DNA from: Arthonia radiata
Lineage: Eukaryota > Ascomycota > Arthoniomycetes > Arthoniales > Arthoniaceae
DNA length: 64,000 bases
Assembly (NCBI GenBank): GCA_002989075.1
Contig: PSQN01000015.1
Location: forward strand, 992,001 to 1,056,000
Direction of reading: 5' to 3'
The position numbers and the translations under genes were made by a program. Of this stretch, positions 57,994 through 64,000 are shown one piece after another. The notes below the pieces were generated by a model. It saw nothing but the letters and a program-made list of their open reading frames with translations, searched no databases and was not told where the DNA came from. The first letter of the stretch is position 1. Every line of letters begins with the position of its first letter.

Positions 57994-59769
57994 CTATGTT
58001 ACGCCTGTACCATCGCCGTCACTGACTGGTCGACTAGGCACAGCGAACATCGGCACCTTCGTCGGAGTTTCTGGATCCCCACTACCACTTGGCTTCCGCT
58101 CTAGGCCAGCCAAGTCGCCGGTATTGTGGACGAGACTACCTCGCCTGTTTCGCGTGCCTCCCATTGCGTCCCTCTGTGCAGGACTGACATTGATGCCTGG
58201 CAGGTTAAATGTCGTCATGGTCGCACCGGGGGGACGACTGGTTGCACTTGCATTGTTCTGCACTTCCGCGGAGGAGGACGAATGCGTCCACATGAGGCTT
58301 GCTGCAGCTGGTGGATCGGGGTTACGTTTGTTGAGCAGGCCGCGGATCGGAATGCCTTGGGGCTCTGGCACAGATATCGTTTTGGTGAGTGAAGGAATGT
58401 GGCGTTCAGACGGATTCACGTTTGCAGACGTAGAATCCAGCCCTGAAGAAGGTATTGCGTCTGTCGAAGGCGGCGCAGTAAGCGGTCGAGCGATGGGCTC
58501 TGGCGGCGATGGCTCTGTGAGCGAGTGAGGTTGCGGATCAGTCGTCGAGGCGTCGGCTCGATCAGCAGGCTCATCAGCGGTTTCTTTGGCTTCCTCTGGG
58601 TCATTGTCGCCGTTCTGTTGGTTCTCCCTTGCTTTGCTTCTGCTCTCCCTAGCCTTGCGTATCAGCTCGTCAAAGTCTCCCTTGTTCTTGCGGGCCCATC
58701 CACTAGCATCGAAGTCTTTCTGCATGATCTCGCTTTTCGAAGGTTCTCCACCGTTTGCGCTTCGGCCACCTTGGCTTCGCTCCCATGCACCCAGTTCTTG
58801 CATCAACGCACGCTTGGACTTTGGCTCTCTAGCGTCGCAGTTGGCATTCCAAATGGCAAGCCATTCTGCGTGTCGTCGCTGGAGTAATTGTCGTGAGCCC
58901 CCGGAAGGTATGCCAAGATCTTGAAGCTTCTTCTTGAGTTTTGCGTCATTGAAGAGAGCATATGAAAGCTGAGGAAGGCGTTCCGGCGGTGGATCTGTGG
59001 GCTTCTTGCGTGTGCTGGACTGAAATGTCGACGAAGGCTTGGTTTGGGATGCCTTCCGCGGTCTTGGCGGAGAATCTTGTTGCGCAAACGAAGGTCCAGG
59101 ACACGAAGTGTCTAAATGTGACGAGACGTTGACTTCTTTCATGCGTCGTGAGCAGATGGGACAGGCGACAAGGCCGTCGTTTGGGCTATCCTCCAATTGC
59201 TGTGGTCGTTGAGCAGAAGACGCTGGTGTAAAGTCAGGGTCACGGTCGTTATCAGAGTCGATGACCATAGCCACGCCCGCGGTAGTCCCGTTCTGCCACG
59301 CCTCCACTTTACGCCGAGTTCTCAATCGTCGAGAAGGGGGCTCAACTGAAGGATCATCGCAGACTGGATCTCTCTTCCGCTTTCCCTGTTCGCGCATCGC
59401 TCTTGGCTCCGTGGGCACTCGCGCTTTATCTTGCTTCTTCTCCGATAGTTGCCTGGCCGCCTCCAGCAGGCTCTTTTTCGCGTCAATGAACGAGTCTACC
59501 ACCTCCATGATCGCTCCGTTCTTTCTCAATCGACTCTCCTGTTCAGAAGCTCGGCAGCATGGACATCGTCCTTCTGCGGCCAAGCATCGGCGGATGCAGA
59601 GACTGCAGAAGGTGTGACTGCAAGTTGTTATGACAGGGCTGGTGTAGATATCCTTGCAGATGTCGCATCTGAGAGCATTTTCTAGTTCCTCGAGTGCAGA
59701 AAACGCAGGCGGCAAAGAGCTCCACAGAGGCAGGTTTGCAATATCGTCGCGAGTGCGATCGGGCGACAT
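57994..59769 (-). CDS. RAD18: Post-replication repair E3 ubiquitin ligase Rad18
   Basis: Rad18 with Rad6 monoubiquitinates PCNA at stalled forks. The intronless 591-residue frame has an N-terminal RING (C35-C38 ... C72, CDICKDIYTSPVITTCSHTF), a Rad18-type UBZ4 zinc finger (C203, C206, H218, C223 in CPICSRRMKEVNVSSHLDTSC region), and a SAP DNA-binding domain at about 265-320 (LKKKLQDLGIPSGGSRQLLQ) followed by the Rad6-binding-type segment (WLAIWNANCDA). The C-terminal 200 residues are disordered. The order RING-UBZ4-SAP identifies it firmly. It is divergent from POLD3/CDC27 with two ACGCGT boxes between them. Confidence 0.95.
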   Translation of the reverse strand: MSPDRTRDDIANLPLWSSLPPAFSALEELENALRCDICKDIYTSPVITTCSHTFCSLCIRRCLAAEGRCPCCRASEQESRLRKNGAIMEVVDSFIDAKKSLLEAARQLSEKKQDKARVPTEPRAMREQGKRKRDPVCDDPSVEPPSRRLRTRRKVEAWQNGTTAGVAMVIDSDNDRDPDFTPASSAQRPQQLEDSPNDGLVACPICSRRMKEVNVSSHLDTSCPGPSFAQQDSPPRPRKASQTKPSSTFQSSTRKKPTDPPPERLPQLSYALFNDAKLKKKLQDLGIPSGGSRQLLQRRHAEWLAIWNANCDAREPKSKRALMQELGAWERSQGGRSANGGEPSKSEIMQKDFDASGWARKNKGDFDELIRKARESRSKARENQQNGDNDPEEAKETADEPADRADASTTDPQPHSLTEPSPPEPIARPLTAPPSTDAIPSSGLDSTSANVNPSERHIPSLTKTISVPEPQGIPIRGLLNKRNPDPPAAASLMWTHSSSSAEVQNNASATSRPPGATMTTFNLPGINVSPAQRDAMGGTRNRRGSLVHNTGDLAGLERKPSGSGDPETPTKVPMFAVPSRPVSDGDGTGVT

Positions 59770-60148
59770 GAGATCAATGGCTTCGCTCGGGGCTAGATCA
59801 GGGTTTCGTGTTCGACAGGTTCGCCCAGGCTGGCATGTAGGGAATCCCCGTAAGAGAAGCAGAAGGTAGGACAGTGTGCCTCGATTGAAGGTGCGGATCG
59901 ATCATCAATCAATGCAGACAAGTAATGTAGGAAGATCTATGACATAAGGCTGAATAGGGCTGAGACGCGTAAAGTGGGAGGAGCGACGCGTCTCATTCAT
60001 CCCAGCCATTGCGCCTCCCCTACTTTGTTTCTTCTACTCAACAGACATGTGATGATTCGACTTTGATCCTGGCTCGTTCAGGACGTTCGCGATCAGGTCG
60101 TAAATCAAAGTTTCGACAAGATCGAGAAGGACCCCCACACACGAAGTC
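59770..60148. promoter_or_regulatory. RAD18/CDC27 divergent promoter with paired MluI cell-cycle boxes
   Basis: ACGCGT occurs at 59965-59970 and 59986-59991, about midway between the two start codons (roughly 195 bp from RAD18 and 158 bp from CDC27). The layout suggests shared MBF-type G1/S control of the two replication genes; binding is inferred. Confidence 0.55.
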
Positions 60149-61504
60149 ATGACCACAAAATACCAAGATTACCTCGCTGGTCAGGTCTTGAGTGAAGGGC
60201 AGATTGTAAATTACCGCAATGTGAGTAGAGCATTGAAAGTGCATGTCAATGTTGCCAAACAGATGCTATTCGAATTCCATCGGATACAAAACAGAAAGAA
60301 GCCTGGAAGCATTCACGCGACCTATCTCGTGTGCGGTGTCAAGAAAGCTCCAGAATTGAAGACCAACGGTGTCCATGCCGCAGAAAATGGAGACATGGAG
60401 ATGTCGGACTCGCTCCCACCAAGCTCCATGCCAGGCCCAAGCAGCTCGCTGCCGGACCAAGACAGTGATCAGTCAGGCGACGATATTCCGATTATTTCTA
60501 TCACTCTCGCGCGGGTAGAGGAGCTTGACGCTGTGAAGCACCAGCATTCTCGAATTGATGCTATTCATGTGTACAGTCTCGAACCGGGGCCAGTAGAGCA
60601 CGTACAGCTGTTGTCAGACTGCACGAGACGAGTCGTTGAGGCACAAGCGAAAGAAGACCCACTTGAGACATGGAAACAATACGGCACCATTCACAACCCG
60701 AGAGCTAAGCGACGTACTGGTGTACGGCCGCCTCAACCCGCACCAGCCCCAGCTGTGCCGATGACAGCTGGAATGAGAGCGGCTGCGAAACCAGCAACAG
60801 CAGCACCTGTGGCAACGAAGAAGGATGAGAGCAGTCGGCCGTCCTCCTCTGGAAAGGAGAGTGGCAAAGAGGACAAATCATCAAAGCCCGCTTCGCTTAG
60901 ACGCGAAAGCTCCAGTCTATTCAAATCCTTTGCCAAGACAAAAGCACCGAAGAAGCAGGAAGAACGATCCAAAGCCGAAGATGAGGAAATGGCCGACCCG
61001 TCAGAAGACGAGGAGAGCGAGCTCCATGCACTGCCCGAGGCCAGCAAGGAAGCCAAGGAGAAAGCCGAAGCAGACCGCAAATTCAAAGCCGACCGTGAAG
61101 CGACGTTAAAGAAGATGATGGAGGATGACGATGAGGAGGCGACCAAACCAAGCGAGGAAGAAGATGCGGAAATGCAGGATCCCGCCATGGCGGAGGAGCA
61201 GGATGCTCCGCAGGAAGCCGAGCCACAAGCAGCAGCTTGTGAAACCAAAGAGGTGTCGACGTCTGGCGGTCGACGGCGTGGTCGACGGCGGATCATGAAG
61301 AAGAAGCATTTCAAAGACGCGGAAGGATACATGGTGACGAAAGAGGAGCCTGCCTGGGAGTCGTTCTCGGAAGATGAAGCGCCACCGCCGGCCAAAAAGG
61401 CTGCGATGAGCACGAGTTCTGTTAAATCTACCAAGGACGACAAGAAAAAGAAAGCTGGCAAAGCAGGTCAGGGAAATCTGATGAGCTTCTTCGGCAAAAA
61501 GTGA
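60149..61504 (+). CDS. cdc27: DNA polymerase delta subunit 3 (Cdc27/Pol32-like)
   Basis: A non-catalytic polymerase delta subunit linking the enzyme to PCNA. The intronless 451-residue protein begins with the conserved winged-helix segment YQDYLAGQVLSEGQIVNYRN ... LKVHVNVAKQMLFEF. The middle and C-terminal part is disordered with alternating Lys- and Glu-rich stretches. It ends in a textbook PIP box, QGNLMSFFGKK, at residues 441-451. Length is close to that of S. pombe Cdc27 (372) and human POLD3 (466). It is divergent from RAD18. Confidence 0.93.
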   Translation: MTTKYQDYLAGQVLSEGQIVNYRNVSRALKVHVNVAKQMLFEFHRIQNRKKPGSIHATYLVCGVKKAPELKTNGVHAAENGDMEMSDSLPPSSMPGPSSSLPDQDSDQSGDDIPIISITLARVEELDAVKHQHSRIDAIHVYSLEPGPVEHVQLLSDCTRRVVEAQAKEDPLETWKQYGTIHNPRAKRRTGVRPPQPAPAPAVPMTAGMRAAAKPATAAPVATKKDESSRPSSSGKESGKEDKSSKPASLRRESSSLFKSFAKTKAPKKQEERSKAEDEEMADPSEDEESELHALPEASKEAKEKAEADRKFKADREATLKKMMEDDDEEATKPSEEEDAEMQDPAMAEEQDAPQEAEPQAAACETKEVSTSGGRRRGRRRIMKKKHFKDAEGYMVTKEEPAWESFSEDEAPPPAKKAAMSTSSVKSTKDDKKKKAGKAGQGNLMSFFGKK

Positions 61505-62361
61505 GCTGGAGTCGCATTCAAGTGTACCAAGTGGCTAATGCTTCGCCGTTTCGATGTACCTGACAACAGTATCTCTACGAATCCGAAGTCGAGGGTGCTG
61601 CCGCGCTGTTGTCAACGACACTCTCACGATCAATTCATCCGCCAGACTATGCGTTAAGAGCGTTACAGAAATCCAACGGCTACCCAATACTCATTAGCAC
61701 ACTCAGTGTCGAAATTCCGATACCAACAGGTTGTCAGCCAGCAGTATCACATCTGATTGGACTTTTGCAAAGGTACGCCTCATGCTCGCAGCTCGGAACG
61801 TGGTACGTGCAATAGTCTTTGCTGACTGAAATTTCGACTTAGCGATATGCCGTCGGTGTTACGTGATCGCGAAGCAACAGGATTCCTCAACCTAAGCGAA
61901 GTTGACTGTGCATGCGGGCAAGAGGTCACTGCATTGTGGCTGCAGTACGTACTGTCAGCTTGCCTGTTTTGGCAATACTGGTCAATACGGACTTTGTAGG
62001 CGTCCAATTAGAGAACAGCGCCTTCCACTTATCTATACAAGTACAGAGCATTGGCTCACAGGCCGGTGACTGATAGCGCTCCCCTGTAGCCTCAATAGTG
62101 CTTGGTGACAGCATCGTCTCTCATAAACATGCCTTGCTACAGACCACCTCAGCTCGTCTTCAGGTATTTCTCGACCACATCCGAGACGGACATTGCGGAT
62201 CGTGCCCCCTGCGATTTCAGCAAGGATCGTGTTTAGGGGCAAGGGGCCCATCTCCGAGGCAATCTCGGTATCTCGATTTAAGGAGTTTATTGAGACTTCT
62301 GATGGCAAATTCGCTGGCACTACACTCTGAGCATCGAGCCACAGAAGTGCCGAGCGTTTCG
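61505..62361. other. Intergenic, promoter of the transcription-factor gene
   Basis: No gene is recognised. The frame of the downstream gene is open further upstream, with another in-frame ATG at 62302. Confidence 0.4.
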
Positions 62362-64000
62362 ATGGCCATACCCAGTGAAGGCCCAGCTCCGAAACGGCCG
62401 GGGAAACCGAAAAAGAATGCGAGACGCAGAGGCTCCATCGATGATGAGACCAAGAGAAGATGCGTAAGCAGTGCATGCACTGCCTGTCGAAGACGAAAGT
62501 CGAGTATGTGTGGTGACCTCTATCCAACCTGCACGAATCGAAACTAACGTGGAAACAGAGGTAGGTACGTTGATGCGAGTTGGCTGCTGCGCTCAGGACA
62601 ATCGAAAATGTTCGCTGACCATATCGTCAGTGCGATGGCAATCACCCTGCTTGTGCGGCGTGTTGGTTCGTGTCTAAGCTCATCTACTAGGGAAACCCTA
62701 CTGACTCCACTCAGCCAAGTATACCGCACGGAATGCGTGTACGATCTGGCGTCTGATCATCGAAGGAAGGGAGTTTATAAGCAGGACATCGACGACCTTC
62801 AGACTCGCAACTCTACCTTGACAACCCTGATCGAAGCTATTCTCAATTACCCGCAAGAGGATGTCCCAGACCTGGTGCGGCAGATCCGCACATGCGATAG
62901 CCTAGATCGCGTAGCAGAATCCATCAGCACGCAGGATTATGAAATTGACGATCTGATGGGTGATCCCGCAAGGTCTGACGTATCGCCTTTCGAAAGTCGT
63001 CTATCAAGTAAACTTGGGCAGCTAAGACTGCACGGCGAAGGCGGAGCACGCTATTATGGCGGCACTTCGAATCTGCTTTTCGTAGACGAAGATTCGGACT
63101 CATCTGCTTCACAGCATTCACATAGGTCGATTGCCGGCCCTGAATCGGACGACTCGCGCATCGCCTCCTGGACTACCGTTTCTGACGACCCCGAGCTCAT
63201 CATGCATCTGTTGAATATGTACTTTACCTGGCACTTCTCGTTCTTCGTCACGCTGTCGAGGCAAGCATTTAAGAAGCATTTTGTGTTGGGCAATCCAGCA
63301 CCCAATGCAGCTAAGAGACTGCAGTATTGTTCTCCGCTACTCGTCAACGCGATGCTCGCTCTTGGATGTCATTTCTCTTCCAGGATAGAGGCGCGAGATG
63401 ACGAGAACAGCTCGTCAACGGCTGGCGATCATTTTTTTCGGGAAGCCAAAAGACTTCTGATGGAAGGCGAAGAGTACGAGACGCCTAGGCTGACTACTGT
63501 TCAAGCTACTGCCTTGATGTCGGTCAGGGAAGCGGGTTGCGGCAGAGAGGCTCAGGGCTGGGCCTACTCGGTACGTTCGTCGTCGTGCTGCTTTGCTACG
63601 ACAGAATCAGCGTTTGCTAACAATCGCGAATAGGGCATAGCCTTTCGGATGGCATGTGACCTCGGACTGAACCTCGATCCAAAAGGTCTAATACGCAACG
63701 AAGCTCGTCTCAACGAAGAAGAGGAAGACGTGAGACGAATGACGTTCTGGGGATGTTTCTTGTTTGATAAGTGAGTGGATGCTCAGTCTAGCTATCAGGT
63801 CCTGATGCAGAGCTTTGGCACCTGGGCAGCGCTTGACAGACGCTGACATCCCTGCCCAGGTGTTGGTCCAATTACTTAGGGCGGCTGCCACAGTTTCAAA
63901 GGGAGCAGAATGTCACCGTTCCTATATTCGACGTATTACCGGACGAAGAAGCAACAACTTGGTCTCCGTATACAGACAGTGGATTCCAAGACAATCACTC
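62362..64000 (+). CDS. Zn2Cys6 fungal-specific transcription factor (partial, 3' end outside window)
   Basis: A DNA-binding regulator with an N-terminal binuclear zinc cluster and a fungal_trans middle domain. Proposed exons: 62362-62503, 62559-62560, 62631-62665, 62715-63570, 63634-63770 and 63860->64000. The cluster reads SACTACRRRKS|K|CDGNHPACAAC|CQVYRTECVYDL; all six Zn cysteines and the invariant Lys before the third Cys appear only if a 2-nt exon (AG, 62559-62560) lies between a 55-bp intron (CTAAC branch, AAACAG acceptor) and a 70-bp intron (GTAGGT donor, GTCAG acceptor). Skipping it shifts the frame. The middle domain has MYFTWHFSFFVTLSRQAF, YCSPLLVNAMLALGCHFSS and, over the later introns, AFRMACDLGLNLDP, FWGCFLFDK|CWSNYLGRLPQ and PYTDSG, typical of this family. 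The start could also be ATG 62302. The target genes are unknown. Confidence 0.85.

Overview
The window reads as a nuclear contig of a filamentous ascomycete (Pezizomycotina, most likely Dothideomycetes; the class is inferred from gene content and intron style, not from a database search). Introns are short (about 50-110 bp, GT...AG with CTAAC/CTGAC-like branch sites), many genes are intron-poor, intergenic stretches are long, and the proteins are typical of moulds: FlbA-type RGS, DUF3405, GH125, a Zn2Cys6 regulator, Iml1, Rpo41. I see no tRNA or rRNA gene, no CRISPR array and no transposon or virus-like coding region.

Layout. 0-8 kb: a partial gene of an unknown family on the minus strand, a CHY/RING ubiquitin ligase and porphobilinogen synthase (HEM2). 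8-18 kb: an FlbA-like RGS regulator with about 3.4 kb of gene-free DNA upstream, a HotDog thioesterase, a tiny frame-disrupted gene, and a second member of the unknown family seen at the left edge. 18-26 kb: ALG10 and ribosomal eL31 (divergent), then CHK1 and a DUF3405 membrane protein (divergent). 27-35 kb: a disordered Q/P-rich protein, an AIG2-like gene interrupted by an in-frame stop, a 2.9 kb gene desert and a GH125 mannosidase. 35-48.5 kb: mitochondrial RNA polymerase, a vacuolar CAX-type Ca2+/H+ exchanger and the GATOR1/SEACIT subunit Iml1. 49-57 kb: a decayed PflX-like radical-SAM gene, a doubtful coding relic and a large SNF2-RING ATPase. 57-64 kb: a small unknown gene, divergent RAD18 and POLD3/CDC27, and a Zn2Cys6 transcription factor running off the right edge.

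Shared themes. Three S-phase or checkpoint genes (CHK1, RAD18, CDC27) lie at divergent promoters that each carry two closely spaced ACGCGT (MluI cell-cycle box) hexamers, which suggests common MBF control. Other genes are ordinary housekeeping (haem, N-glycan assembly, ribosome, mitochondrial transcription, Ca2+ storage, TORC1 signalling).

The most unusual points are a predicted 2-nt microexon that restores the zinc cluster of the right-edge transcription factor, a pseudogenised PflX homologue still showing its CxxxCxxC motif, two further genes broken by one lesion each, and a paralogous pair of an unrecognised protein family 16 kb apart. All intron positions are my own reading of splice signals and reading frame; none is confirmed by transcripts.
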